This document shows, one piece after another, positions 9,220 through 17,573 of a stretch of DNA of 64,000 nucleotides. The position numbers were made by a program, and so were the translations under genes. The stretch lies in the NCBI RefSeq assembly GCF_023073715.1, contig NZ_JADPKA010000029.1:310001-374000 (forward strand), written 5' to 3'. Numbering within the stretch: position 1 is the stretch's first letter; every line of letters begins with the position of its first letter. The notes beneath the pieces are model-generated. The model searched no databases. It had not been told where the DNA came from and worked only from the letters and a program-made list of their open reading frames with translations. This DNA is from Bradyrhizobium sp. 164. GTDB taxonomy: Bacteria; Pseudomonadota; Alphaproteobacteria; Rhizobiales; Xanthobacteraceae.

Positions 9220-9294
9220 ATGGACGGACTGATTTATCTCATCGGCTTGATCGTCGTGATCATGGCGATCCTGTCGTTCTTCGGCCTGCGCTGA
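9220..9294 (+). CDS. 24-residue hydrophobic micropeptide
   Basis: MDGLIYLIGLIVVIMAILSF followed by FGLR, a single transmembrane helix with a charged C-terminal end. The start is supported by a very strong Shine-Dalgarno run (gaggaggaaggg, 9205-9216) just upstream of the ATG. It ends 10 bp before the next membrane-protein gene (9305), so the two are probably co-transcribed. A longer reading frame passes through it from 8872, but only this internal start has a ribosome site. Function unknown. Confidence 0.65.
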   Translation: MDGLIYLIGLIVVIMAILSFFGLR

Positions 9295-9304
9295 GAGAAC
9301 GGCG

Positions 9305-10198
9305 ATGGCTATTGAAACTCTCATACGGGAAGACGTCATGGAGGGCGGCGTGGCTACAGCCGACGAACGCCGGACCATCCAATGGAGCTCGGTACTTGCA
9401 GGCTCTCTCGCCGCCAGCGCAATGTCGTTCATCCTGATCGGCTTTGGCGTCGCGGTCGGCCTGGGTGTCAGCTCGGCCTCGCCGACATGGCGGGATGCCT
9501 CAGCGGCCCTTGCGTTGCTGTCCGGCTTGTATCTGATCATCCAGGCGATCGTCAGTTTTGGCTTTGGCGGTTACATCGCCGGCCGGACCGCGCGACCGGC
9601 GCCGGCACTTGCAACGATCGAGGATGATGGCGAGCGGCGGGACGGGCTGCATGGCCTGACGTCGTGGGCTCTCGCGGTGCTTCTCGGCGCCGCGCTGCTC
9701 GCGCTGCTCGGTGCAGCTGCGATCGACCGTTCGCCGATGCGCAGCTCGGCCAGCAACACTTCGGCCGCCGAACCGCTGTTGAGCTATGAGCTCGACAAGC
9801 TGTTCCGCGCGCCGCGGCGCCCGCCCAACACCGATCTGCGGGAACCCCGCGCCGAAGCGGGACGCATCCTGATGACGTCATCGAGCCACAGCGGTGTCAG
9901 CACCGACGATCGAAACTATCTCGTGCAGCAGGTGGCCGCGCTGACGGGTCTCGCGGCGCCCGACGCCGAACGACGAGTCGATGCTTCGATCGCGGATGCC
10001 AGGACAGCCATCAACCGCGCGCGGCGCAACTCGATCATCGTTGCGTTCTCGGTTGCGGCCGCGACCCTGATCGGGGCCGCAGTGGCCTGGGCGGCGGCCG
10101 CCGCCGGCGGCCGACATCGCGATGGAGAACCGCTGCCGAGCTGGATGGCGAGTGCCAACCGGTTCCATCGCAATCCGCGCGCGATGCCGGTGCCCTGA
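9305..10198 (+). CDS. Polytopic membrane protein of unknown function
   Basis: 297 residues with about four membrane segments: about 27-50 (VLAGSLAASAMSFILIGFG), about 66-92, about 118-140 (SWALAVLLGAALLALLGAA), and about 240-262 (IIVAFSVAAATLIGAAVAW). Between the third and fourth lies a soluble loop of about 100 residues with VQQVAALTGLAAPDAERRVD, which looks helical. It follows the 24-residue micropeptide by 10 bp. No known enzymatic motif was recognised. It ends before a perfect bidirectional terminator at 10208. Confidence 0.8.
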   Translation: MAIETLIREDVMEGGVATADERRTIQWSSVLAGSLAASAMSFILIGFGVAVGLGVSSASPTWRDASAALALLSGLYLIIQAIVSFGFGGYIAGRTARPAPALATIEDDGERRDGLHGLTSWALAVLLGAALLALLGAAAIDRSPMRSSASNTSAAEPLLSYELDKLFRAPRRPPNTDLREPRAEAGRILMTSSSHSGVSTDDRNYLVQQVAALTGLAAPDAERRVDASIADARTAINRARRNSIIVAFSVAAATLIGAAVAWAAAAAGGRHRDGEPLPSWMASANRFHRNPRAMPVP

Positions 10199-10207
10199 TC
10201 CCAAAGC

Positions 10208-10235
10208 AAATGGCCGGGCATAAGCCCGGCCATTT
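10208..10235. terminator. Bidirectional hairpin terminator between convergent genes
   Basis: A 12-bp perfect stem (aaatggccgggc / gcccggccattt) with an ATAA loop. Its A/T ends give U-rich tails in both directions. It lies between the plus-strand membrane-protein gene and minus-strand pepT, exactly where both transcripts should end. Confidence 0.7.
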
Positions 10236-10261
10236 CCGCATGCACAACCCGATAAGGGGCG

Positions 10262-11512
10262 CTAGGCCCGTTCTTCCCAGATCATCGCGAGATGCACGAT
10301 GGTCTGCACCGCCTTCTCCATGTCCTGCCGGCTGACCCATTCGAGCCGCGAATGAAACGCGTGCTCGCCGGCGAAGATGTTGGGGCAGGGCAGGCCCATG
10401 AAGGACAGGCGCGAGCCGTCGGTGCCGCCGCGGATCGCGGTGCGCATCGGGCGCAAACCGGCGCGGCGGATCGCTTCGATGGCGTATTCGAGGACGTGGG
10501 GGTGACGGTCGATCACCTGCTTCATGTTGCGGTACTGCTCGCGCACCTCGAATTTGTAGGTCGAGCGCGGATAGTCCTTCATCACGTCCTTGACGATGTT
10601 CTCGAGCAGGACCTCCTTCTCCTTCAGCCCATCCTCGTTGAAGTCGCGGACGATGAAGGAGAGCGTCGCCTGTTCCAGCGCGCCCTCGATGCCGACCGGG
10701 TGCAGAAAGCCCTGCTTGCCTGAGGTCGTCTCCGGCGAGCAGCCTTCCTTGGGCAGCCGCTCGACGATGGCGGCGGCGATCTTGATCGCGTGCTCCATCT
10801 TGCCCTTGGCATAGCCGGGATGGGCGCTGACGCCGTTGATGGTGATGGTAGCCCCATCGGCCGAGAAAGTCTCGTCCTCGACGCAGCCGGCGCTCTCGCC
10901 GTCCATGGTGTAGCCGAAATCGGCGCCGAGCTTCTTCAGATCGACATTGTCGACGCCGCGGCCGATCTCTTCATCCGGCGTGAACAGGATCTTGATGGTG
11001 CCGTGCTTCACATCGGGATTGTTGATGAAGAAATGCGCGGCATCCATGATTTCGGCGACGCCGGCCTTGTTGTCGGCGCCTAACAACGTGGTGCCGTCGG
11101 TCGTGATGATGTCGTTGCCGATCTGGTTCTTCAGCGCAGGGTGCTCGGCGAAGCGGATCACTTGGCTGGTGTCGCCGGGCAGCACGATGTCGCCGCCGCG
11201 ATAGTTCTTCACCACCTGCGGCTTGACATCCTTGCCGGTGACGTCGGGCGAGGTGTCCATGTGCGAGCAGAAACAGATCACCGGCACCTTCTTAGGTGTG
11301 TTGGCCGGGATCGTTGCATAGACATAGCCGAACTCGTCGAGATGCGCGTCCGCAACGCCCATGGCTTTGAGCTCGGCGGCGAGCACGCGGCCGAGCTCCT
11401 TCTGCTTCTCGGTCGAAGGCGAGGCCGCCGATTCCGGATCGGACTGGGTGTCGATGGTGACGTAGCGCAGGAAGCGCTCAGTCACGGTATGCGAAAAGGT
11501 GAGGGGGGACAT
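10262..11512 (-). CDS. pepT: Peptidase T (tripeptide aminopeptidase)
   Basis: Cytosolic di-zinc M20-family aminopeptidase that removes N-terminal residues from tripeptides. At 416 residues it has the usual length. Metal and catalytic residues are visible: H84 and D86 in CSHMDTSPD, D147 in LLGADNKAG, E181/E182 in TPDEEIGRG, D204 in YTMDGES, and a C-terminal His in AGEHAFHSR. Transcribed alone; the start is 104 bp from the convergent end of the HU gene region. Confidence 0.95.
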   Translation of the reverse strand: MSPLTFSHTVTERFLRYVTIDTQSDPESAASPSTEKQKELGRVLAAELKAMGVADAHLDEFGYVYATIPANTPKKVPVICFCSHMDTSPDVTGKDVKPQVVKNYRGGDIVLPGDTSQVIRFAEHPALKNQIGNDIITTDGTTLLGADNKAGVAEIMDAAHFFINNPDVKHGTIKILFTPDEEIGRGVDNVDLKKLGADFGYTMDGESAGCVEDETFSADGATITINGVSAHPGYAKGKMEHAIKIAAAIVERLPKEGCSPETTSGKQGFLHPVGIEGALEQATLSFIVRDFNEDGLKEKEVLLENIVKDVMKDYPRSTYKFEVREQYRNMKQVIDRHPHVLEYAIEAIRRAGLRPMRTAIRGGTDGSRLSFMGLPCPNIFAGEHAFHSRLEWVSRQDMEKAVQTIVHLAMIWEERA

Positions 11513-11616
11513 TTCTGCTCAAACCGCCGGGTCAGGGGGAAGCTGGCGGTATACCAGAAAAGCGGGCTGCGTTGCGGACAGAACGATGTTGGGTCGGGCG
11601 TCACGAAGCGTAATTG

Positions 11617-11916
11617 CTAGATCGCCTCTTTCAGTTCCTTGACGGGGCGGAACGCGACCTTCCTGCTGGCCTTGATGTGGATCGGCTCGCCAGTGGCGGG
11701 ATTGCGGCCGGTGCGGGCGGCGCGCTTGCGGACCTGGAGAATGCCGAGGCCGACGATCCGGACGCGGTCGCCCTTCTTCAGGTGCTTGGTGATCAGGTCG
11801 ACCATGTTGGTCAGGACGGCCTCGGCGCGCTTTTTCGACAGGTCCTGGCTTTCCGCGATGTCAGCAGCGAGGTGCTTGAGCGTAATAGTGGCGGGAGCGG
11901 CTGCCTTCTTCGCCAT
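11617..11916 (-). CDS. HU-family DNA-binding protein
   Basis: Nucleoid-associated protein of 99 residues. Conserved features are KKRAEAVLTNMVDLITKHLK, the VRIVGLGILQVRKR strands and the DNA-contacting arm GRNPATGEPIHIKA. The start at 11914-11916 (MAKKAAAPATITL) has the Shine-Dalgarno gaggagg 6 nt upstream; a longer frame to 12351 passes through the att site and is not real. It is the last host gene before the island's left boundary. Confidence 0.93.
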   Translation of the reverse strand: MAKKAAAPATITLKHLAADIAESQDLSKKRAEAVLTNMVDLITKHLKKGDRVRIVGLGILQVRKRAARTGRNPATGEPIHIKASRKVAFRPVKELKEAI

Positions 11917-12091
11917 GTCTAACCTCCTCGTTCTGGCCGGTGGCTCGGGGACACCCCTGGACCCCGCAAGTTCCTGGAGGCGTAGACGATTCGGGCGCGG
12001 CCTGACTATGCCGGCTCGAATGTCGTCCATGGCTTGCCGCAGACGCGACAGCGTCGAGAAGTTCAGGCTAAGACTATGAAGGAATTGCCAA

Positions 12092-12144
12092 AATGGCGCG
12101 AGAGACGGGGCTCGAACCCGCGACCTCCGGCGTGACAGGCCGGC
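12092..12144. repeat. attL: 53-bp copy of the tRNA-Asp 3' part
   Basis: Identical over 53 bp to 28929-28981, which covers the 3' part of the intact tRNA-Asp gene from the anticodon stem to the CCA end. Identity breaks at 12145 (t) against 28982 (g). It marks the far end of the integrated element, where the displaced tRNA fragment is left. No complete tRNA can be formed here, because the D-arm half is missing. Confidence 0.92.
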
Positions 12145-12169
12145 TAAAAGGCTCCTGCCTTCAATCAGA

Positions 12170-12221
12170 GTTTCAACTTTCGTGGAACAAAAACGAGCCT
12201 GAAACTGGCCGAAGTTGAAAC
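12170..12221. repeat. Two copies of AAGTTGAAAC near attL (candidate integrase arm sites)
   Basis: An inverted copy lies at 12170-12179 (gtttcaactt) and a direct copy at 12212-12221 (aagttgaaac), 26 and 68 bp inside attL. The same 10-mer occurs twice at the other end of the island (28863, 28886). Confidence 0.5.
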
Positions 12222-12394
12222 CTCGGCCGGAGTCGTCTTGAGGAGCCTGCTGCGCCGAACACAACCACACAACCGGAGAATTCACCTTTAGGTTGTTAAC
12301 AGAACAAAAGAAGGCTGTAAGCACGGCTGGGCTCGAAGCCGAGGCACGCAAAGCACGCGGTCGCTTTGATACATCAGAGCCGCAGGCGGAGCGA

Positions 12395-12766
12395 CTATTG
12401 AGCCGGCTCCATCATCGGCTTGCCCTTATCAATGATGTGGACGGTTAGCATCTTCAGGGTCTTATCGCCCGCAATCTTGAAGCCCGCATGAGGGACGTCG
12501 CGAGCGTTGATTACTGCCGCGCCAGTTGGAAACTGAATCTCCTTGCCATCGGGGAGCGCCAGTGTCGCGCCATCGAGCACGTAAACCGCCTCTTCACCGT
12601 GGTGGGTGTGGCGCGCGAGATTATTCCCTGGCGGCACGTCCACAACGCTGACGATGACTTCCATGTTGGTGCCGGTTAGATCGGCACGCTTCAATTCCTG
12701 GCGGTTGGTTTGGGCTTGGGCGGCAAAGGTGAGCACGAAAAAAAGAATGGCAGTCAGGCGGAGCAT
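12395..12766 (-). CDS. Secreted small cupin protein
   Basis: 123 residues with a signal peptide (about 1-18, ending AQAQ). The single cupin domain keeps both motifs: motif 1 GNNLARHTHHGEEAVYVLDG (about 48-67, HxH plus Glu metal ligands) and motif 2 FPTGAAVINARDVPHAGF with the second-site His. Probably a periplasmic metal-binding cupin; the substrate is unknown. It is the first gene inside the island's left end, unrelated to phage functions, so probable cargo. Confidence 0.85.
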   Translation of the reverse strand: MLRLTAILFFVLTFAAQAQTNRQELKRADLTGTNMEVIVSVVDVPPGNNLARHTHHGEEAVYVLDGATLALPDGKEIQFPTGAAVINARDVPHAGFKIAGDKTLKMLTVHIIDKGKPMMEPAQ

Positions 12767-13155
12767 GTCACTCTCCCAAAAATGAGCGCCGTCTAGCGCT
12801 TCTCAAAAATGGCCAGTTCAGTACTGTGGCAACGCAAAAACCGTTTAAAGAGCCGCCCGCAGGCCAAACCTGGGATGGATGCGTTTAGCCGGACCGCGGA
12901 CGGGCATTGAAAGGGTATGCTCGCCCAGGTCGAGGGCAATTCACGAGCCGGTGATGACCCCTTGCCAGACCTCCACTTGGTCGCCAACGAGAGCGCCGCG
13001 ACCGCGCAAGTCCTGGCATTAATCTTCCGGCGGCCCTTTACCGCCGCCGCGCTCGCCTCCTATCTCCCCCAGCTTTTTCGGGCGGCCCGCTTTAGTGCCT
13101 GCCCAGCAGAGCCGCACTATTCAACAGTAACAACAATTGGGGGCCTTCATGGGCG
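12767..13155. other. Intergenic stretch in the island, no supported gene
   Basis: Short open frames exist on both strands, but none has a ribosome site plus recognisable sequence. The right end carries a G-rich run (ttggggg, 13137-13143) that serves as the ribosome site of the next gene. Confidence 0.35.
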
Positions 13156-13551
13156 ATGTCCATGACGCTTGATCAGGTTCGGTCAGCGATGCCGTCTGGC
13201 GAGAAAGAGTGCGACCTGTACTGCAACCACAACGCCGATGTGTGGAGGACTGTACGTTGCGGTTCTGGAGGCCGGGTCGCTCATTATATTGCAAAGGCGA
13301 CGCTGGCATTCGGCCATTGTGCAATCAGCCATAATGACCTGGCTGCCGCATCATTCTGTGGCCGTCGCACGATCGGCAAAGCCGTTCGAGAGCTTATCGA
13401 GAAGGGCTTTATTTCATACGAGGGGCGCACCGCGACCGGCGAGCCCATCTACAAGGCGATCTGGGGGCGTGCCGAGGCATGCGCAGCGCGATACGATTTC
13501 GTGGCTCCCGAGGATTCTCTGGAGCCAACGAATGCCCAAGAAGCAGCGTGA
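13156..13551 (+). CDS. Helix-turn-helix phage-type protein
   Basis: 131 residues, start ATG at 13156 (or ATG at 13162) after a ttggggg ribosome site. Residues about 60-95 (DLAAASFCGRRTIGKAVREL followed by IEKGFISYEG) look like a winged helix-turn-helix of the replication-initiator/GntR-like kind. The stop overlaps the next gene's start by 20 bp, so the two are translationally linked. A role in element replication or control is inferred from that neighbour. Confidence 0.65.
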   Translation: MSMTLDQVRSAMPSGEKECDLYCNHNADVWRTVRCGSGGRVAHYIAKATLAFGHCAISHNDLAAASFCGRRTIGKAVRELIEKGFISYEGRTATGEPIYKAIWGRAEACAARYDFVAPEDSLEPTNAQEAA

Positions 13552-14683
13552 TTTCGCGCCAACCTACTGGGTGCGCTCCAATCTTCGTGACGACATAAAC
13601 GGAGATTCGAGGGTCACTCACACAGCAACTCGTTTCTTCGAGAAATTGCTTGCCTCCTACAGCTGGAAGAACGGCTATGCGGAGTGTGCTGACACGTTTA
13701 TAGATCGTGACATCCCGATTTCCCTGGCCTCAATCAAGCGCGCTCGCAAACTGCTGTGCACGCTTGAACGAATTTGGATTATACGGCGCGGCGGTCGAAG
13801 GGGTGTAGTCAATCTGCCGACGCGCTATGGCATCGCGCTCTATTACCGAGGTTCAGATCGCTTCCGTGAACTCAGCGGCGGCGAGCACGCGGTGGACTTT
13901 CGCACCAGCACGGTCACCATGCCGAACGACTATCATTTGGCCGGCCGGCTAGCAGGTCCGCCCCAAGGGGCAAATGACGACCTTCCCAAGGTATCAAAAG
14001 TGCGCTCCCAAGGTATCAAAAGCGCACACCCAAGGTGTCATGGTGACCCCCAAACCCATCCTCTTACAGAGGATAATATAGGCGCCCCTAAAGGAGCGCG
14101 CCCTGTTGAGGGCGCGCAGGGTGGCGCCAAGAAAGAGGAAAGTGCGGCGCGCTGGCATGCCTCTGAGGGAGGTCGGTTTGCGAAGTGGCGCATCGTCCAC
14201 GCTGAATATGTCGGCAAGAAGGGCGCAGACGATGACGAGAAAGACGTCTTGCTTGCCCACCTTCGGAGCGCACGTGGTGCCAAGTTTACATTGCGCTGCC
14301 ATATCGACAGCGACGAATACGCAAGCCTTGACGATGCTTTAGGCGTGGATGGCGAACCTGAGAGGTTGGCAAACCAAGAAGTGATGATGTCAACCGGAAA
14401 TGCTGCAAAGACTTTCCGTAGATCTGCACCACTCCCATGGTGCGAGGTGACAATCCTGTCTGGTGAGTCTGATGAAGACGGTAGCGCACGTGTTCGGGTG
14501 GAGTTTCACGACAATCACGGGGGCGAGTCGACGATGAACCTGTCAGCAGAAGCAGCAGCGGCGCTTGCGGCCGAATGCGGCGGGGAAGATCGGTCAGTCG
14601 GATCTCGCGTCCGGTACCGGATCATGCCGGACGATTCATACGAGTGGAGGCTTGTCGTCGCGGCCAGCCGAACGGCGGCCTGA
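13532..14683 (+). CDS. Phage replication-type protein with internal iteron-like repeats
   Basis: 383 residues from ATG 13532 (MPKKQRDFAPTYWVRSNLRD). The N-terminal ~130 residues look like a winged-helix replication domain (SLASIKRARKLLCTLERIWI, then IRRGGRRGVVNLPTRYGI). A low-complexity linker (about 150-210) follows, then a C-terminal part of unknown fold. The linker is encoded by three 22-bp direct repeats, an A/T stretch and a perfect hairpin, an arrangement like lambda O with its internal origin. It overlaps the upstream HTH gene by 20 bp. A role as replication initiator is inference; the C-terminal domain could be something else. Confidence 0.6.
   Translation: MPKKQRDFAPTYWVRSNLRDDINGDSRVTHTATRFFEKLLASYSWKNGYAECADTFIDRDIPISLASIKRARKLLCTLERIWIIRRGGRRGVVNLPTRYGIALYYRGSDRFRELSGGEHAVDFRTSTVTMPNDYHLAGRLAGPPQGANDDLPKVSKVRSQGIKSAHPRCHGDPQTHPLTEDNIGAPKGARPVEGAQGGAKKEESAARWHASEGGRFAKWRIVHAEYVGKKGADDDEKDVLLAHLRSARGAKFTLRCHIDSDEYASLDDALGVDGEPERLANQEVMMSTGNAAKTFRRSAPLPWCEVTILSGESDEDGSARVRVEFHDNHGGESTMNLSAEAAAALAAECGGEDRSVGSRVRYRIMPDDSYEWRLVVAASRTAA
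13985..14050. repeat. Three tandem 22-bp iteron-like repeats inside the replication-type gene
   Basis: Units at 13985-14006, 14007-14028 and 14029-14050. Units 1 and 2 match at 19 of 22 positions (both begin cccaaggtatcaaaag); unit 3 matches unit 1 at 13 of 22. The 22-bp period is not a multiple of three, so the protein reads a different frame in each unit. Confidence 0.65.
14096..14117. other. Perfect 9-bp hairpin downstream of the iterons
   Basis: gcgcgccct, loop gttg, agggcgcgc. It lies 46 bp after the last iteron-like unit and just beyond an A/T patch (ggataatata, 14071-14080). It is flanked by ggcgcc palindromes at 14081 and 14123. Confidence 0.6.
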
Positions 14684-14852
14684 CCGGGGGGCCATCCTGA
14701 TCCCTTTCGCAAGCCGCCCCGCTTACCGGCCGCCCACTCGCGCGCTAAATCCCGCAGATATCGAGGAAAATTTTCACCGGTGACGCGAACTGAAAACCTG
14801 CGGCGTCGCGTCCGCAAGTGCACATACCGGTAGGAGGCGTGGTGGGCTGAGA

Positions 14853-15662
14853 GTGTCAATCCACCCCCGTTCAGCATTCGATCCGGCGGCAACAGCCGGA
14901 CGAAACCAAGAGCCGATAACGGCCAAGCAATATGCACTGTTACGTCGAGACCTTATGAAACACGCAAACGATAACGGCCCCATTCAGGCCGACGACTTCA
15001 CCGACCTTGCAGCCCGCCGTGCCTGGCTGGAGACTGCACCAGCTACGCACGCTGCACACCGTGAGCAGTCCCCCTGCGCAACGTGGGCGAAGCGGGAGAA
15101 AGACGAGGTCACGTTCATGGGCCTCAGACTATGGCGCGCCTTGAACGAGCCGCCGCGCCTTGCCGCCAATGATAACGATGCGCCGGACGAGGAGGGTGCG
15201 GATGCCGGCGGGCAGCCCGTACTGCTCAACATGGATAGAGAGCTGGTCGACGTCAGCGCCAAGCAGCTCAAATACGCGGCGGAGCATGGCATGGTTCGCT
15301 GGCAGGGCGCCAAGCTCGTGAAGGTCTGGAGCGGACGCAAATGGGTTAGCCCGGACGCCAAGTTCGGCAAGGTGCGCACGCGCAAAATCGAGAAAGCCGA
15401 CACCGAGCATTTTGACGCCGAAATGCCCGACGCTCAGACGGAGTTGGCTCGGGCGCAGGATACTGAGAGGTTGCGCAGCCGGCTGGGGCACAAGGTGTGC
15501 ACTGTGCTGGATATGGCCTCAGGCGACAGCACGCTTGCGGAGATAGGCGAGTATCTGGGCTTTGCTGGCCAATACGCGCAGCGATCGGCCTCCAAGGAAG
15601 TGCGGGCGGCTGTCGCTGCGCTGAACGTGGCCATGGCTGAGGGTGAGCGCGCCGCAGCTTGA
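14853..15662 (+). CDS. Phage-type protein with sigma-4-like HTH at its C-terminus
   Basis: 269 residues from GTG 14853; a shorter start at ATG 14955 (MKHANDNGP) is possible. The C-terminal ~50 residues (GDSTLAEIGEYLGFAGQYAQ) resemble the helix-turn-helix of sigma region 4 or a TrfB-like regulator. The middle is charged with DELVDVSAKQLKYAAEHGM-like helices. No enzymatic motif is seen. It sits between the replication-type gene and the convergent response regulator. A late-gene regulator is one possibility; this is inference. Confidence 0.55.
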   Translation: MSIHPRSAFDPAATAGRNQEPITAKQYALLRRDLMKHANDNGPIQADDFTDLAARRAWLETAPATHAAHREQSPCATWAKREKDEVTFMGLRLWRALNEPPRLAANDNDAPDEEGADAGGQPVLLNMDRELVDVSAKQLKYAAEHGMVRWQGAKLVKVWSGRKWVSPDAKFGKVRTRKIEKADTEHFDAEMPDAQTELARAQDTERLRSRLGHKVCTVLDMASGDSTLAEIGEYLGFAGQYAQRSASKEVRAAVAALNVAMAEGERAAA

Positions 15663-15669
15663 CGGGGCC

Positions 15670-16065
15670 TTACTCTGCCGGGGGAATGGGGGTTGCATTC
15701 AGCAGATTGGAAATGGCTGTAACCAACTGCGCCGGCGCAAATGGTTTGGCGAGGAGAAGGCTATTTGGAACGCCGTGTATCGGCCATTTGTCGGCGCTAG
15801 CGCCTGACATGTAGACGACGGGGAAATTAGGGTCGATGGCTCTTGCACATCTTGCTACCTCCCAGCCGTCCACGGTGCCGGCGAGGTTGATATCCGTGAC
15901 TAGCGCGCGATATTTGCTGTTGGTCCCCTGCAGCAGTGTAACCGCTTCCTCACCCGTGGCTGCGACCTCCGCTTCATAGCCGCCGTCAACAAGAGCGTCT
16001 TCAACAAGCGCCCAAATTAGCTGCTCGTCTTCCACGACCAGAATGGCAAGCGATAGCTCTGACAC
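15670..16065 (-). CDS. Stand-alone receiver-domain response regulator
   Basis: 131 residues, a single CheY-like receiver with no output domain. The acidic pocket E12/D13 (LVVEDE), phospho-acceptor D58 (ALVTDINLAG), S87 (VVYMSGAS) and K107 (LLLAKPF) are all present, so it should be phosphorylatable. The sequence type (VTDINLAGTVDGWEVAR) is the short rhizobial receiver family often linked to HWE/HisKA2 kinases, but no kinase is nearby. It is on the minus strand inside the island, convergent with phage genes: probable cargo. Confidence 0.88.
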   Translation of the reverse strand: MSELSLAILVVEDEQLIWALVEDALVDGGYEAEVAATGEEAVTLLQGTNSKYRALVTDINLAGTVDGWEVARCARAIDPNFPVVYMSGASADKWPIHGVPNSLLLAKPFAPAQLVTAISNLLNATPIPPAE

Positions 16066-16452
16066 AGACGCGCTCCCCGACAGCCCTCAACATGACGCGC
16101 AGCAAGTAGAAAAGTTCCAATGCGCAAAAGTGAACTTAGGCCATTTTTGGCCACTGTGGTCGGCGCGGGTCCGCATCTAGACCTCCGGGGGAAGAGACGT
16201 GGGCCGGCAATGGGAAACACCACCTCAAATTTCCAATGGTTGAGTGCTAGCGTCCCATTCCGACCGGACGTGTACGCTCGCAATCGCTCCAAGCTCTATA
16301 GTCCTTATAGGCAGAGTTTCTGCCCTTACGTGACGTGCACCACTGTGCCGGTTTCGGCCGGCGTCCTTTTTTCCGGCCTAGAGCCGTGAAGCCGCTAGTC
16401 GGCCAATTCCAACAACCGTCTATTCGACATTTTTCATTGAGGAGAAGAAAAC
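16066..16452. other. Intergenic stretch before the phage morphogenesis-type genes
   Basis: No gene supported. Near 16347-16373 there is a weak hairpin (gccgg..ccggc) followed by a T-run (cctttttt), a possible plus-strand terminator. The promoter for the plus-strand genes from 16453 should lie between it and 16435. Confidence 0.35.
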
Positions 16453-16989
16453 GTGGCGAAACTCGCCGACGTCCTCGCCGCAGTTGACTCCCTCGGATTC
16501 GACGCTGCGCGAGTCAAACACGTGGCACGCCGTCTTAGTGAGGCGGGAAAGATCCCGGCTGGTGGCCCAGCAAGATCACCAGAGTTGAGTGAAGATGACG
16601 TCTTGCGGCTCGTCATGGCTGTGGCCACCTCGCCGAAACTTCGGCAAGCAGAAATGTCTGTCGATACCTACGGAGCGTTGACGCCGGTCGGCACGTGTCT
16701 TGCTGGCGATGCACCGGATTCTATTCCGCGAAATGCCGCCGATGCAATCGCAGTCGAAGTCGAGATGGCCCGTAGGGGCGATACGAAGGCGCGGCATTCC
16801 TTCCTCAGCTTCGTCCGATCGTGGCCGGAAATCGTGATCGAACGCCGTGGCGATCCCGTTGTGCGGTTCCGCCAGCCGGGTACGAACGCTGCCCATTGGG
16901 CACACGACGGCCACAGGACAGCCACCACGATTCCGGTCGCTGCTGTCGCCGACATTCTTGATCTGTTGTTTGGAAAGGTTGCTGCCTGA
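16453..16989 (+). CDS. Phage-type hypothetical protein
   Basis: 178 residues from a GTG start at 16453 with a good ribosome site (gaggagaagaaa). The N-terminal half is helical (KLADVLAAVDSLGFDAARVK), as in small DNA-binding or terminase-small-like proteins. The C-terminal half carries basic, beta-rich sequence ending DILDLLFGKVAA. It overlaps the next gene by 1 bp, so it opens a small operon of phage-type genes leading to the prohead protease. Function not recognised. Confidence 0.6.
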   Translation: MAKLADVLAAVDSLGFDAARVKHVARRLSEAGKIPAGGPARSPELSEDDVLRLVMAVATSPKLRQAEMSVDTYGALTPVGTCLAGDAPDSIPRNAADAIAVEVEMARRGDTKARHSFLSFVRSWPEIVIERRGDPVVRFRQPGTNAAHWAHDGHRTATTIPVAAVADILDLLFGKVAA

Positions 16990-17573
16990 TGGCTCTCCTA
17001 AAGAAGAAACCCGCCGACGAATTCATTGTTCCGAGCCTAGCTGACTCTAGCCCTGAATTCGCCGCCCTGATCGCAAAGAGGCAGGAGCTGGAGCAGAATT
17101 ACGCGAAGCTCAACACCGAGCGCTCTAAACTTCTTGAAGAGATCAAGGCCGCTAAAGCGGCTGGAGGGGAGCACCTGAATAGTAGTGTCGCCCGAATTCT
17201 TGGTGATGCCGCGAAAGGCAGCATCGGAGAGCTGTCGAAGCGACTTCGCGACATCGTAACTGAGATGAGCAACATTGAAGATGCTCGGGAGGTGTTGTAC
17301 CGCCGCACCGGCGAGGCGCGAGACAAAGCCAGCAAGATTGTCTGCAGCGCGGTACGACATGAATATAAGCGCCGTCTCGCTGCGCTGTGTGACGCCGCGC
17401 GCGCATTGGAAGCGGCTCGCGAAGACCATGATGCGCTAATTGATGACCTAGAGCGTGAAGACGTGCGCCTCGGCTATCTGGCGCCGATTACGCCACACTT
17501 CATGGGCGATCGCCGCGAGGGCAGGATTTTCCATTTTCTGAAGGAAGTGAGAGAGAAGGGTTACAATGTCTAA
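16989..17573 (+). CDS. Coiled-coil phage-type protein
   Basis: 194 residues. Two long charged helical stretches (about 27-56 and about 75-160, including KRQELEQNYAKLNTERSKLL) predict coiled coil. The C-terminus (LGYLAPITPHFMGDRREGRI) is more globular. The start overlaps the upstream stop by 1 bp; its own stop lies inside the next gene's start region (17566). Position before a prohead protease suggests a head-assembly or packaging accessory; no family is recognised. Confidence 0.6.
   Translation: MALLKKKPADEFIVPSLADSSPEFAALIAKRQELEQNYAKLNTERSKLLEEIKAAKAAGGEHLNSSVARILGDAAKGSIGELSKRLRDIVTEMSNIEDAREVLYRRTGEARDKASKIVCSAVRHEYKRRLAALCDAARALEAAREDHDALIDDLEREDVRLGYLAPITPHFMGDRREGRIFHFLKEVREKGYNV

Noticed and set aside
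11917..12351. Upstream extension of the HU reading frame to 12351
   Set aside because: It runs through the att repeat into the island; the internal ATG at 11914-11916 has a clear gaggagg site and the normal HU length.
12793..12987. 64-codon minus-strand frame in the left island gap
   Set aside because: No ribosome site and no family-like sequence.
13169..13531. Upstream extension of the replication-type gene frame
   Set aside because: It lies over the HTH gene in another frame; ATG 13532 gives the usual coupled start.
16120..16389. 89-codon frame in the gap before 16453
   Set aside because: No ribosome site, unlike-phage composition and a probable terminator inside its end.
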